A DNA stretch of 64,000 nucleotides from Pseudoxanthomonas sp. NC8. GTDB lineage: Bacteria > Pseudomonadota > Gammaproteobacteria > Xanthomonadales > Xanthomonadaceae. Below are positions 1 through 13,329 of the stretch, piece by piece. The position numbers and the translations under genes were made by a program. The notes below the pieces were generated by a model. The model saw nothing but the letters and a program-made list of their open reading frames with translations. It searched no databases and had not been told where the DNA came from. Within the stretch, counting starts at the first letter, position 1; each line of letters opens with the position of its first letter. The stretch is from the NCBI GenBank assembly GCA_025232375.1, contig CP060419.1, positions 1,549,001-1,613,000 on the forward strand, written 5' to 3'.

Positions 1-387
1 GACCACGATCGCCGCGGCGCCGGCATCGACCAGCTGGTGCCGCAGCTCGCGCGCGGTGTAGAGCGGGTTGACGTTGACCGCGGTCAGGCCGGCGCGCAGC
101 ACGCCGAAGGTGGCAATCGGATACTGCAGGCAGTTGGGCATCATCAGCGCGACCCGATCGCCCTTCTTGAGCCCCAGTTCGCCGAGCAGGTAGGCGGCGA
201 ACTGTGCGCTAAGCGCGTCCACCTCCGCGTAGCTGAGGGTCTTGCCGAAGTTGCGGTAGGCCGGGCGGTCGGCGTACTTCGAGGCCGACGCGGCGAACAC
301 CGCGGCGATGGAGCGGTACTCGTCCGGATCGATTTCGGCAGGCACGCCCTGCGGATAGCTCTGCAGCCAAGGACGATCCGGATTCAT
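1..387 (-). CDS. fadD: Long-chain fatty acid-CoA ligase (FadD-like), N-terminal part, runs off window
   Basis: The first 129 codons are present; the gene continues beyond base 1. The start is the ATG at 387, preceded by a strong ribosome binding site (GGGAGGAGG, 6 nt upstream). The protein begins MNPDRPWLQSYPQGVP. It then shows features of the N-terminal lobe of adenylate-forming enzymes: a FGKTLSYAEVD stretch, LGLKKGDRVALMMPN near residues 80-95, and AGLTAVNVNPLYTAREL near residues 105-120. The last is diagnostic for FadD-type ligases, which activate fatty acids with ATP and CoA for beta-oxidation. The ATP-binding P-loop and C-terminal lobe lie outside the window. The gene is divergent from the lipoprotein at 489, with about 100 nt between them for two promoters. 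No frameshift is seen in this piece. Confidence 0.85.
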   Translation of the reverse strand, partial: MNPDRPWLQSYPQGVPAEIDPDEYRSIAAVFAASASKYADRPAYRNFGKTLSYAEVDALSAQFAAYLLGELGLKKGDRVALMMPNCLQYPIATFGVLRAGLTAVNVNPLYTARELRHQLVDAGAAAIVV

Positions 388-488
388 TGCGCCTCCTCCC
401 GAGGTGGTGGTTGTACCGCGGTGTCAGGCTCGCGCCCGGTCGCCGCTGATGCGAGCATACCGTTCCGGATGGAAAAGGCGAAGCAGCG

Positions 489-937
489 ATGAGCGGATGC
501 ATGACCTCCCGAATGGTGCAGGTGGCCGCTGGACTTATGGCAGTCGCGTGGTTGCTGGCCGGATGCACGCGGACGCCGCCGGAACAGCGGCTGCGCGAAC
601 AGATGGCGTCCATGCAGCAGCAAGCCGGAACAGCGCTAAGGCAGGGGCGTTCATGGACGGCGTGGCGGAGGACTTCGGCGGCAACGCGGGGATGGATCGT
701 GCTGCGTTGCAGCAGCTGGTCCGCGCCCAGATTCTGGTCAATGCCGATCTCGGACTGACCCTCGGGCCGGCCGAGGTACAGCTGCAGGGCGAGCGGGCGA
801 CGGTGCGTTTCAGTGCCGTCGCCACCGGCGGCGGACGTCTGCTTCCCGATCGCGCGCAGGCGCAGGAAGTGACCAGTGGCTGGCGCGACGAGAACGGGCA
901 ATGGCGGCTGTACTACGCGGAGTGGAGGCCGCGATAG
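489..937 (+). CDS. Putative outer-membrane or periplasmic lipoprotein of unknown function
   Basis: About 149 residues. The start at 489 gives a signal peptide ending in a lipobox (AVAWLLAGC near residue 25), so the product is probably lipid-anchored. The mature part starts with a glutamine-rich helix (EQRLREQMASMQQQ), then FMDGVAEDFGGNAGMDR and a small alpha+beta domain ending YYAEWRPR. The reading frame breaks near 637 (GCTAAGGCAGG); the two halves are clearly one protein. That site resembles the other CCAGG-linked errors in this window. The protein looks like short lipoproteins of Xanthomonadaceae, but I cannot assign a role. It is convergent with acnA. Confidence 0.6.
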
Positions 938-1036
938 CACGCGTTCCCGCGCGCGCCGTTCGCGCGGCAGTGCCGCGCGGTGTGCGCCGGAACGCCGCGC
1001 GCGCTGCGCGTGGCCGGGTTTCCGCCCGCTCGGGAA

Positions 1037-3808
<2,772 letters not shown>

Positions 3809-3986
3809 GAGGCGTGCTCCTGTAGCTGGACGCCACCATCCCGGTGGCGAAGGGGGTCCACGGCATTATCCGCGCCATTGGGTGGCAGGGTCTCGTGCCT
3901 GTGGCGACCGGACCCGGGGCGGGCCGCGTGCGGGCTGTCACAAACTGCCTGGCGGGCCGCCATGCCGGTTTGAGTATGCATGGATC

Positions 3987-4009
3987 GGTATGTATCATGT
4001 GCGCATACC
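3987..4009. promoter_or_regulatory. Inverted repeat upstream of the toxin-antitoxin pair, candidate operator
   Basis: GGTATG, 11 nt, CATACC. It lies 12 nt upstream of the antitoxin start codon and partly overlaps a second palindromic element, GTATGCAT, just upstream. AbrB/VapB-type antitoxins commonly bind such palindromes to repress their own operon. The assignment rests on position and symmetry only. Confidence 0.45.
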
Positions 4010-4020
4010 CCCGTCCGCGG

Positions 4021-4236
4021 ATGAATTCCATGGAAGCCACCGTCGCCGAGCGCGGCCAGATCACACTGCCCAAGGCGGTGCGCGATGCGCTGGGCCTGAC
4101 CAAGGGCAGCGTGCTCAAGGTCGAGCTGGAAGGCAGCCGGATCGTGCTGCGCAAGAACGTGGACGACGCCATTTCCCGCGTGCGCGGCAAGTTCGCCCTC
4201 GATCCGGCGGTCGACGGCCGCGGCGGCAAGGACTGA
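4021..4236 (+). CDS. vapB: AbrB/SpoVT-type antitoxin (VapB-like)
   Basis: A 71-residue protein with a swapped-hairpin AbrB fold. The motif VAERGQITLPKAVRDALGL is the hallmark 'rGQitlPk.vR..Lgl', followed by KGSVLKVELEGSRIVLRK. The C-terminal tail (VDGRGGKD) would wrap the toxin. ATG 4021 is used; an internal ATG at 4030 (MEATVAERG) is the other possible start. It sits 7 nt upstream of a PIN-domain gene, the standard antitoxin-first order. The palindrome at 3987-4009 is its likely binding site. The antitoxin neutralises the toxin and autoregulates the operon by analogy with the family. Confidence 0.85.
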   Translation: MNSMEATVAERGQITLPKAVRDALGLTKGSVLKVELEGSRIVLRKNVDDAISRVRGKFALDPAVDGRGGKD

Positions 4237-4243
4237 GCGCACC

Positions 4244-4778
4244 GTGATCGCGATCGACGCCCCGGTCCTTGGTCGAGCTGCTCACCGATGGCGCGCGCGC
4301 CGACGCCGCCGAAGCCTGCCTGCGCCAGTGCCTGACCGGCGGGCGCGTGGTGGTCAGCGATGCAGCCCTGGCCCAGCTTTGCGCCAGCCTGCGCAACGGC
4401 GCCGAGGCGCTGGGGGCGCTGGAGGAGATGGGCATCCATTTCAACCCGCTGGAAGCCAAGTCGGCGCTGCGCGCGGGCGAGATGTTGCGGCGCCAGCGCC
4501 AGCGCGACGGCGCCGCGCCGCGGCCGATGGCCGATTTTTTGGTCGGTGCGCATGCGCTGCTGCAGTGCGATGCCCTGATCACCACCGACGCGGCGTTCTA
4601 CCGTGACTACTTCAAGGGCCTGAAGCTGGTCGTGCCCAGGACTGACCCGCCGAAGCCCGATCCACCCGAATACCCGAAATACCCGAACCCGCAGTCCCCC
4701 GGAGAATTCCCATGCTGGAAGCCTATCGCCACCACGCCGCCGAACGCGCCGCCCTCGGCATCCCGCCGCTGCCGCTGA
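4244..4778 (+). CDS. vapC: PIN-domain toxin (VapC-like ribonuclease)
   Basis: Starts with GTG at 4244, reading VIAIDAPVLVELL, where the Asp at residue 4 is the first PIN acidic residue. Later come SDAALAQLCA (second acidic position) and RPMADFLVGAHAL...ITTDAAFYRDYF (third and fourth). PIN toxins cleave tRNA or rRNA with a Mg-dependent acidic cluster. The frame breaks at 4268 (CCTTGG for CCTGG). In the repaired frame there is no stop until 4778, 67 nt inside acnB; family members normally end soon after LKLVVP, so the true stop near 4650 may have been lost to another error. The Pro-rich tail encoded at 4645-4700 is therefore suspect. Confidence 0.8.
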
Positions 4779-7304
4779 GCGCGCAACAGACCGCCGATGT
4801 CATCGAGCTGCTGAAGAACCCGCCGGCCGGCGAGGAGCAGTTCCTCGTCGACCTGATCACCCACCGCGTCCCGGCGGGCGTCGACGACGCGGCCAAGGTC
4901 AAGGCTTCGTCTTTGGCCGCGCTGGCCTTCGGCAGCGAGAAGAACGCGCTGCTGTCGCGCGAGCGCGCCACCGAGCTGCTGGGCACCATGCTTGGCGGCT
5001 ACAACGTGCAGCCGCTGATCGAGCTGCTTGACGACGCCGTGGTCGGCGCGATCGCCGCCGACGGCCTGAAGAAGACCCTGCTGGTGTTCGACCAGTTCCA
5101 CGACGTGGAAGAGAAGGCGAAGGCCGGCAACACGCATGCCCGTGCCGTGCTGCAGAGCTGGGCCGACGCGGAGTGGTTCACCAGCCGTCCGGAAGTGCCG
5201 CAGAGCCTGACCATCACCGTGTTCAAGGTGCCGGGCGAAACCAACACCGACGACCTGTCGCCGGCCCCGGATGCCACCACCCGCCCCGACATCCCGCTGC
5301 ACGCGCTGGCGATGCTGAAGAACAAGCGCGAAGGCGCCCCGTTCGTGCCGGAAGAGGACGGCAAGCGCGGCCCGATCGCGCAGATCCTGGCGCTCAAGGA
5401 CAAGGGGCCACCTGGTCGCCTACGTCGGCGACGTGGTCGGTACCGGTTCCTCGCGCAAGTCGGCGACCAACTCGGTGCTGTGGTTCACCGGCGAGGACAT
5501 CCCGTTCATCCCGAACAAGCGCTTCGGCGGCGTGTGCTATGGGCAGCAAGATCGCCCCGATCTTCTACAACACCATGGAAGACGCCGGCGCGCTGCCGAT
5601 CGAGCTGGACGTGTCGAAGATGGAGCACGGCGACGTCGTCGAGCTGCAGCCGTATGCGGGCAAGGCGATCAAGAACGGTGAGGTGATCGCCGAGTTCCAG
5701 GTCAAGTCCGACGTACTGTTCGACGAAGTGCGCGCCGGCGGCCGCATCCCGCTGATCATCGGTCGCGGCCTGACCACCAAGGCGCGCGAGTCGCTGGGCC
5801 TGCCGGCTTCGGACCTGTTCCGCCTGCCGACCCAGCCGGTCGACAGCGGCAAGGGCTTCTCCTGGCCCAGAAGATGGTCGGCCGCGCCTGTGGCCTGCCG
5901 GAGGGGCAGGGCGTGCGCCCGGGCACCTACTGCGAGCCGAAGATGACCTCGGTCGGTTCGCAGGACACCACCGGCCCGATGACCCGCGACGAGCTGAAGG
6001 ACCTTGGCCTGCCTGGGCTTCTCGGCCGACCTGGTGATGCAGTCGTTCTGCCACACCGCCGCCTATCCCAAGCCGGTGGACGTGAAGACCCACCACACCC
6101 TGCCGGAGTTCATCTCCACCCGTGGCGGCATCTCGCTGCGCCCGGGCGACGGCGTGATCCACAGCTGGCTCAACCGCATGCTGCTGCCCGACACCGTCGG
6201 CACCGGCGGCGACTCCCACACCCGCTTCCCGGTCGGCATCTCGTTCCCCGCAGGCTCGGGTCTGGTCGCGTTCGCCGCGGCCACCGGCGTGATGCCGCTG
6301 GACATGCCGGAGAGCGTGCTGGTCCGGTTCAAGGGCCAGATGCAGCCGGGCGTGACCCTGCGTGACCTGGTCAACGCGATTCCGCTGTATGCGATCAAGC
6401 AGGGCCTGCTGACCGTGGCCAAGGCCGGCAAGAAGAACATCTTCTCCGGTCGCATCCTCGAGATCGAGGGCCTGCCGCAGCTCAAGGTCGAGCAGGCATT
6501 CGAGCTGTCCGACGCCTCGGCCGAGCGTTCCGCCGCCGGCTGCACGGTGCACCTGGACAAGGAGCCGATCATCGAATACCTCACCAGCAACATCACGCTG
6601 CTGAAGTGGATGATCGCCGAGGGTTACGCCGACGCCCGTGCCCTGGCCCGCCGCATCGCGAAGATGGAAGCCTGGCTGGCAGATCCGCAGCTGCTGCAGC
6701 CCGATGCCGACGCCGAGTACGCGGCGGTCATCGAGATCGACCTTGGCCGACGTGCATGAACCGATCGTAGCCTGCCCGAACGACCCGGACGACGTGAAGA
6801 CCCTGTCCGACGTGGCTGGCGCGACGATCGACGAGGTGTTCATCGGTTCGTGCATGACCAACATCGGCCACTTCCGTGCGGCCGCGAAGCTGCTGGAAGG
6901 CAAGCGCGACATCCCGACCCGCCTGTGGGTTGCGCCGCCGACCAAGATGGACGCCAGCGAGCTGACCAAGGAAGGCCACTACGGCACCTTCGGCACCGCC
7001 GGTGCGCGCATGGAAATGCCGGGCTGCTCGCTGTGCATGGGCAACCAGGCCCAGGTGCGCGAGGGCGCCACGGTGTTCTCGACCTCGACCCGCAACTTCC
7101 CCAACCGCCTGGGCCGCAACTCCAACGTACCTGGGCTCGGCGGAACTGGCGGCGATCTGCTCGCGCCTGGGCCGGATTCCGAGCAAGGCCGAGTACATGG
7201 CCGACATCGGCGTGATCAACGAGAAGGGCGCGGAGATCTACCGCTACATGAACTTCGACCAGATCGAGGAGTACCAGGACGTGGCGAAGACGGTCGCGGC
7301 CTGA
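4712..7304 (+). CDS. acnB: Aconitate hydratase B
   Basis: Main TCA-cycle aconitase, about 863 residues, the usual AcnB length. It starts [23 protein letters not shown], typical of the HEAT-like N-terminal domain, which precedes the catalytic domains in AcnB instead of following them as in AcnA. Later landmarks are [33 protein letters not shown] and the cluster-binding [11 protein letters not shown]. The product acts in the cytosol. Six frame breaks (about 5408, 5539, 5862, 6006, 6743, 7130) all fall where a CCTGG is expected; with them repaired the protein is complete and ends at 7304. The start has a weak GGAGA ribosome binding site 8 nt upstream. Confidence 0.95.
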
Positions 7305-7330
7305 CCGTCGACAGGCGTCCCGCACCACGC

Positions 7331-7355
7331 GAAGCCCGGCCCCGTGCCGGGCTTC
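7331..7355. terminator. Hairpin after acnB
   Basis: A 9-bp perfect stem (GAAGCCCGG / CCGGGCTTC) with a 7-nt loop, without a long T-tract. It lies between the convergent ends of acnB and the membrane-protein gene at 7373 and probably acts in both directions. Confidence 0.5.
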
Positions 7356-7372
7356 GCCGTTCCGGGCAGCGC

Positions 7373-10300
7373 TCAGATCCGCAGCATGCCGATAAGGTTC
7401 TGCAGCCAGGCGCCCAGGTTCGGGGTCAGCGTCGCGGCGAGCATCAGCAGCAGGAGCAGCAGGCGGGTGCCCATGAGTTTGAACACATCCAGCAGCGAGA
7501 CGTGGTTGGGATCCTTGGTGAACATCTGCCCGATCAGTGGCGCGCGCTCCAGCGCGATCGACAGCCACGCGCTGGCGACGAAGGCTACCGTCATCAGGCC
7601 CAGCGAGACCGCGCTCTGTTCCAGTTAGGGCGAAGGGAAACACCTCCTGCATCGCCAGCAGCGCCACCGGCGCGGCGAAGGCCGCCCACAGGCAGCTGCG
7701 CACGCAGGTCAGGCCGAAGCGCATCTCCGCCACGGTCTGGTCGCGCCAGCGCAGCAGCCGTGCGCGTGGGTCGGCCTGCTTGAGCGCGGCGTCGATGTCG
7801 GCCGGATCAGGCATCGGCCAGTGGTTTTCGCCGCGGTCCAGCGCCCGCCAGTCCTCGTCGTGGAACACGCAGGCCAGCGGCGAGCAGGGTGGGGCGCCGA
7901 GCCAGTGCGGGTTCGGCCATTCGGGAGGCAATGCGCCGTCGGGCAGGCGTTCGATCACGTGGTCCCGCAGGTCGCGCCCCAGCCGCATCAACCGGCCGTG
8001 CTGGAGCAGGGCCTGCGACAGGGAAGAACACGCCCAGGCCCAGCATCGCCAGCGCGAGCAGGCCCGGCATCCGTGCACCATCCACGGCATCGGGCATCCG
8101 GCTGCCCCAGTAGCCCAGCGGCGGCAGTATCGCGGCCACGGCCAGCAGCAGCGAGCTGAGGATGTAGCGACGACCGGGTAGCGGCCGGCATCGAACGCGG
8201 CCGGTGCGTGCAGGAGGTGGTCGGCGCAGCGCCGGTTCCAGGCGCGCAGCCGGGTCAGCACCAGCACGGTGAACCACAGGTACAGGATCGCCATCGCCCA
8301 CAGGGTGGCGCGGTCGCGACCGTGGATCAGGTCGAGCGCGCCGCGTGAAGGCTCGGCCAGCAGCAGCTGCCAGCGCTGGGTGAGCAGGAGCAGCGCGGCC
8401 AGGGCCAGCGCGGCCAGCAGCAGGCAGGTAGGGTTCCCGCGCTATGCCGGCGACGCCCGGAAGCTGCCGATGCCCGCGATGCCTGTGGCTCGCGCCCCGC
8501 TGCGCGCGGACGCAGCAGCCGGTCCAGGCGCCAGCCGGTTTCGCGCAGTGCGTAGCGGACCGGTGGCAGCACGGTGCGACCGGGGCGCGAGGAGAGCAGC
8601 AGCCAGCCGCTGGCCAGCAGCGCCAGGCTGGCGGCGGTGACCAGCAGTGGCAGTACCAGGTTGAGCGAGAGCACGCGGAAGTCGGCCGCGATCAGCGTGC
8701 TGCGCAGGCGTCGTGGCGTCGAGGTGGCCCTCGTGGTGCCGGGCCCGGGTCTGGCCGCTGGCGTTTCGACCCGGCGACCTTCGGGAAAATAGCTGCCTGC
8801 GTCGATGGCCTGCAGGCCGGCCAGGTGACCACGCTCAGCGGCGAACGGTTGCGGCGGGGCTCCGGCGCTGCGGCCGGCGCATGTCCCGAATCGGCAGCAG
8901 CACACTTGGCTGGCCCGGAACAGGTTGGCCGCGTAGTCGGTGGGGAAGGCGAAGACCCTGCGCGTGCCGCGCACCACATTGCTCCCATTGCCGCCGCGGT
9001 ACGGGGGCACTCGCTGCGGTACTGGCGTTCGCCTTCGATCACCTGCACGTAGCACGCCCGCATCGGGCCATTGGCGACCATCAGCGTGCCGCGGTTGGCG
9101 CGCCGGTAGTCGGGGTGGGTGAGCAGGTGGTCGCCCTCCAGCGCCGCGGGGATCGCGCCGGGCACGGCGCGCCGCACCACCGAGAGCATGAACAGCCGGT
9201 CGCGCACGTCGGTGGCCACCACCATCACCGCGCGCGGGCGGACGTAGATGCCCAGCGTGTCCATCAGCTGCTGCAGGCTCAGTTCGTCCGAACGCGTGCT
9301 CAGCTGCGGCTGGTAGACCGGCGGCAGGTCCAGGCTGGCGCCCGCATCGCGCATGTCCAGCTCCAGGAAGCGGCGCGGCGCCAGCTGCGGGTTGCTTGCG
9401 GTCTCCCGTTCCATGGTCGCGTGCTCGGCGCGGATGCTGGCGATGTTCTGCGGGAACTGCAGGTAGGTCGGCTGCCGCCGTTCGGCGCAGGCGGACGCTT
9501 CGCCCATCGCCTTGGCCGCGGCCTGCTCCCCGTCCAGCTGGGCATGCGCCTCCTGGCTGCCCTGGCCGAACGCGGACTCCTCGCTCAGCACCACCACCTC
9601 GCCCGGGCAGATCCCGTGCACCCGTTCCAGTAGGCGAACAGGTGCGACATCTGCTGCTGCTGGTCCCACAGCGCGAAGGTCCGATAGCGCAGCGAGTGGC
9701 GACCCGCGGGATCGGCTTCGGCAATGCGATGGTTGCTGGCCACCGTGGCCGACGGGCTCATGAGTTCCAGGTGCAGGCCGGCGTGGCGGGCGATGCCGGC
9801 GATCGATGCCAGCGAACCGGAAAAGGTCGGTCCCAGCACGGTGACAGTTCCGGCGGCGCGTGTGTCGACGGCCGATGGCGCCATGCAGGCACGCCCGCGG
9901 TCGTCGCGACCCGGTGTCGGTCCGCCGGCGTTGAGCGCGGCGGCCTGGCGCACGGCGCGGCAGAACGCCAGTGGCTGCACGCCGAAGGTCGGCGACTCGC
10001 CGACCAGGTACAGGATGAAATAGCGCGTGCGCGGACCCGCATTGTCCGGGTCGCGCCATAGGCATCGTGGCGGAACACCAGCACGCCGGGTGTGCTGCGG
10101 TACGGGCGTGGCGGCGCGGTATCGTCCGGCGGTGTGCCGGGGCCCGGCCACGGCATGGCGTGGCCCTGCAGCACGTAGCCGCCGAACTGGAAACTGCGCA
10201 CCAGCGTGGCGATCTCGATGTCGAACGAACGCGCCAGGCGCGACTCGACCGGGTCGGGCACGGTGGCGACCGCCGCCCGCCACTGCGCGCCATCGGCGCT

Positions 10301-10555
10301 GATCCCGGGCAGCGGATCGAACACGTCGCGCACCGCCGCCGAGTCCACCCGCACGCCCTGCGCGGCGATGCCGGGATCGGCCGCCTCCGCCTCCGCCTGC
10401 TCGGCGACAACCGGCTGTGCGGACAGCGTCAACGGCGCCGTGGCGTGAACCGGGGCGGCGGCGGCGAGCAGCAGTGCCAGCATCGCAGCCGCACGTCGCA
10501 ACCGCGCGTCGCCCCGCCGGTGGTCGCCATCGCGGGGAGTGGCTGCCGTGTCCAT
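7373..10555 (-). CDS. Large membrane protein of unknown function with a periplasmic sensor-like domain
   Basis: I join four reading-frame pieces into one protein of about 1,060 residues. It begins [15 protein letters not shown] and has a hydrophobic signal near residues 22-40 ([17 protein letters not shown]). A long periplasmic region follows, with [31 protein letters not shown] and [19 protein letters not shown]; the first resembles type 1 periplasmic-binding folds. Membrane segments appear near 625 ([21 protein letters not shown]), 718, 760 ([15 protein letters not shown]), 800, 835, 960, 988 and 1035. Breaks include about 7627, 8026, 8178 and 8430. It lies 30 nt after the three-domain hydrolase gene, so the two are probably cotranscribed. 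Possible roles are immunity, sensing or export for that protein; none is proven. Confidence 0.6.
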
Positions 10556-10585
10556 GGCCGTTCCTCCCTGTCCCTGCCAGTGGCC

Positions 10586-13251
10586 TCAGGACTTGCGTAT
10601 CAGGTCGAACACCAGCCGCTGCAGCGCCTTGTCGTCGTCCATGCTGCCGTGGGTGGTGGCCTCGGCGGCTGGCGGCTGCTGCTGCCGTCCAGGGTGGTCG
10701 CGCTGGGCAGCCGGGCGATGCCCGAGCTCGGGCTGGCCACGGCCATCATCTGCGCGCCCCAGGCCATGGTCGCGCGCGCGGGCACGATGTCGCGTTCCAG
10801 GCCCAGCAACGGCGTTTCCTTCTTGTCCTCGAACGAACGCGAGACCAGGTACAGCAGCGAATGGCCGTACGGCTTGCAGGTCGGGTCGGAGCGCTCGGCC
10901 GCGTCGGTCAGGTGCGCGACCAGCAGCTTGGTGCCGGTCTTCAGCACCGCCTTGCCGAGGGTGCGGTCGAACTCGTCGATGCGCACCGCCGGTGCGAGCA
11001 GGCTGACCGAACGCAGGTCGAAGCCGGCGGCGATTGCCGCGGCGCCCAGGGTGCGAATGCAGGATGCCGCCGGCCGAATGGCCGACCAGGTGCAGTCGGA
11101 TCTTCGGCAGCCCGTATTCCTTGCCCTTGGCCTTGTACAGGTCGAACAGCAGGCGCACGCCGGAACCGGGATTGGTGCTGATCCTGGCCGCGTTCTGCTT
11201 CATCTCGTTCCACAGCGGCCGGCCGAGCGGGCGGGCGATGCCCTCGACGCGCTGGTTCCACCACTCCTTCCAGCCGTCCTTGACCTTCTGCCAGCCGCCG
11301 GCGGCGCGCGCCTGGTCCGGCGCGATCTTGTCCTCGATGATGTTGGTGACGGTCTTGATCGCCCCGGTTTCCCACATCAGGAACACCGGGAAGATCTTCT
11401 CGTCGTAGAGCTTCGGTACCCACAGCCGCGCCGCTTCGGCCGCCGCATCCTCGTTGTTGAGGCCGCCATGGGCGTAGATGGCGACATCCACTGCCTTGGT
11501 TGGCGCGCACGCCCCACTTGCGGCAGGCCTCTTTCAGGTGGATGCGCAGCAGTGCGTCGACGTCGTCTTCCCGGTGCGGAACTGGCCGCGCTGGCTCAGG
11601 CGGCCGTTGTTCTCCATGTTGATGATGAAGGGGCTGAGTTCGTGCGCGGTAAGGATCGGGTTGCTCGACACCACGCCCTTGCCCGACGCGTCGGTGCGCA
11701 GCGAGGTGGCGTCGGCGATGGCTTCGTGCTCGGCGGTGACCACGCCCAGCTGGGCGACCCAGCAGTCCATCGCGTTCTCCAGCCAGTCGCTGTAGCGCAG
11801 CACGGTAAGGCCGCCCTTGCCCCACACGCCGCCCCAGGAGTTGTGCACGATGAAGCCGTCGCGGGTGTAGCCGACGATGGCGAAGGCGTGGCCGCCATCG
11901 GGATTTCCGGTCTTGCGCTTGATCACCGGAAGCTCGGCCGGGCTCTCCGGGCGCGGCACGGCCTCGTCGGCCAGCAGTTCCTCCCAGCCGGCGTGGGTGA
12001 AGGCGCTGGCGTAGATCGCGCCGACCTGGTCGATGGCCACGTGCATGTCGCGCAGCGAGCGCGGGTCGATGCGGTAGTAGGCGCCGAGCGGGCGCTTGAT
12101 CGCATCGGTCCACCAGTCCTCGCTGGCGGCGACCTTGGGCCGGGGCATGTCGATCTTCGGCCACAGCCGCGCGCTGCTGGCGCCATGCCGCAGCCAGCCT
12201 TTCAGCGCACCGCGCAGCGACGAGCCGGAGTCGGCCTCCGGGCCGCCGTCGTCGTTCTCGGCCCACTCGTCGTAGCGGCGCGCCATGCTGTAGAGCATGT
12301 GCGGCGAGATCGGCTCGACGTGGCGGCTGGCGCGCACCAGCAGGTACTCGATCACCACCGCCAGCGCATAGCCGGTGCAGGCGCTGGTCAGGCCCCTGGT
12401 CGAGCATCGGCCGCACGTCGGGCGGATAGCGCACGTCGGCCGGCGCCGAGGCGACACTGGGCTGGAACTCCCAGTCGCGCAGGTCGACCGCGTCGGGACG
12501 CACGTTGAAAACGCGGCTGGTGCGCTTGCGCGCGGTGCCGGCGGCGGTCAGCTCCAGCATCTCCAGCGGCGCCAGTTCCGGTCGTCCCGGTGCGACGAGC
12601 GCGCGAACCGAGGGGGCACGCGCGGCCGCAGTGCGGCGTCCGCCACGCGCGGGTGCAGGTGCCGCATGGCGCGCGTAGGCGGCCGCCATCTTTTCGTCGT
12701 AGCGGTTCTGGCGGTAGCCCGGGCCGTTGTACAGGCTGGCGAACTTCGCCCAGTCCTTGCGCCGCAGCGGCTGGATCAGCGGCGAGCCGGGGCGGGAGAG
12801 CAGGTTGGCGAAGGATTCCAGCTGGCCGTCGGCACCGCCGGCCTTGGCATTCGACGAAGCGGCCGACGGTGTCAGAGCCGCACAGGGCGTAGTTGAAGCC
12901 CATGATCTGGAACGCGCCCCAGCTGGCCGACTGCATGGCCGCATCCGGATCCAGCGCCGCCGCCTTGTCCAGCCGCTTCCATTCGCCGGCCAGTGAACCG
13001 GAGTACTGGCGACGGTCCCACTTGGGATAGCTGATGTTGGGATGCGTGGCGCTGTGGCGGCCGGCGGTGAGGCGATGGAAGACATGGCCTTCGAACAGGA
13101 TCTTCGGCCGGCGATCCGGTGCGGGCAGGAAGCCCGACCCGCTGGATTCCACTTCGGCGATCGCCTTCAGGGCGGCCAGTTCGACCTGCAGCCGTGCCGC
13201 CAGCTGCTTCCACATCGCATCGCTGACCGCGCGCTTGATGTCCGTGTCCAT
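10586..13251 (-). CDS. Three-domain protein: N-acetylmuramidase, papain-like C1A peptidase, alpha/beta hydrolase
   Basis: About 889 residues, with no signal peptide. Residues 1-175 resemble the N-acetylmuramidase family (PF11860): LKAIAEVESSGSGFLP, PKILFEGHVFHRLT, and MQSASWGAFQIMGFNYALCG, where the last two are hallmark blocks. Residues about 275-475 form a papain-type peptidase with catalytic Cys in QGLTSACTGYALAVV (about 294), His in GGHAFAIVGYT (about 454) and Asn in HNSWGGVWGKGG (about 469). Residues about 600-860 hold an alpha/beta hydrolase: YAHGGLNNEDAAAEA, the nucleophile elbow LVGHSAGGIL (about 725) and a late LLAPAVRIDEFD. Breaks (about 11045, 11502, 12394, 12850) fall at expected CCWGG sites. 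The combination suggests a secreted or delivered multi-enzyme effector, but this is inference. Confidence 0.75.
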
Positions 13252-13329
13252 GCGGGTTCCACTCCTGTGCGGGTGACAACAACGAGGACAACGCAGACGG
13301 GCCGTGGTGCAGGCCACGCCCGCGGGTAA

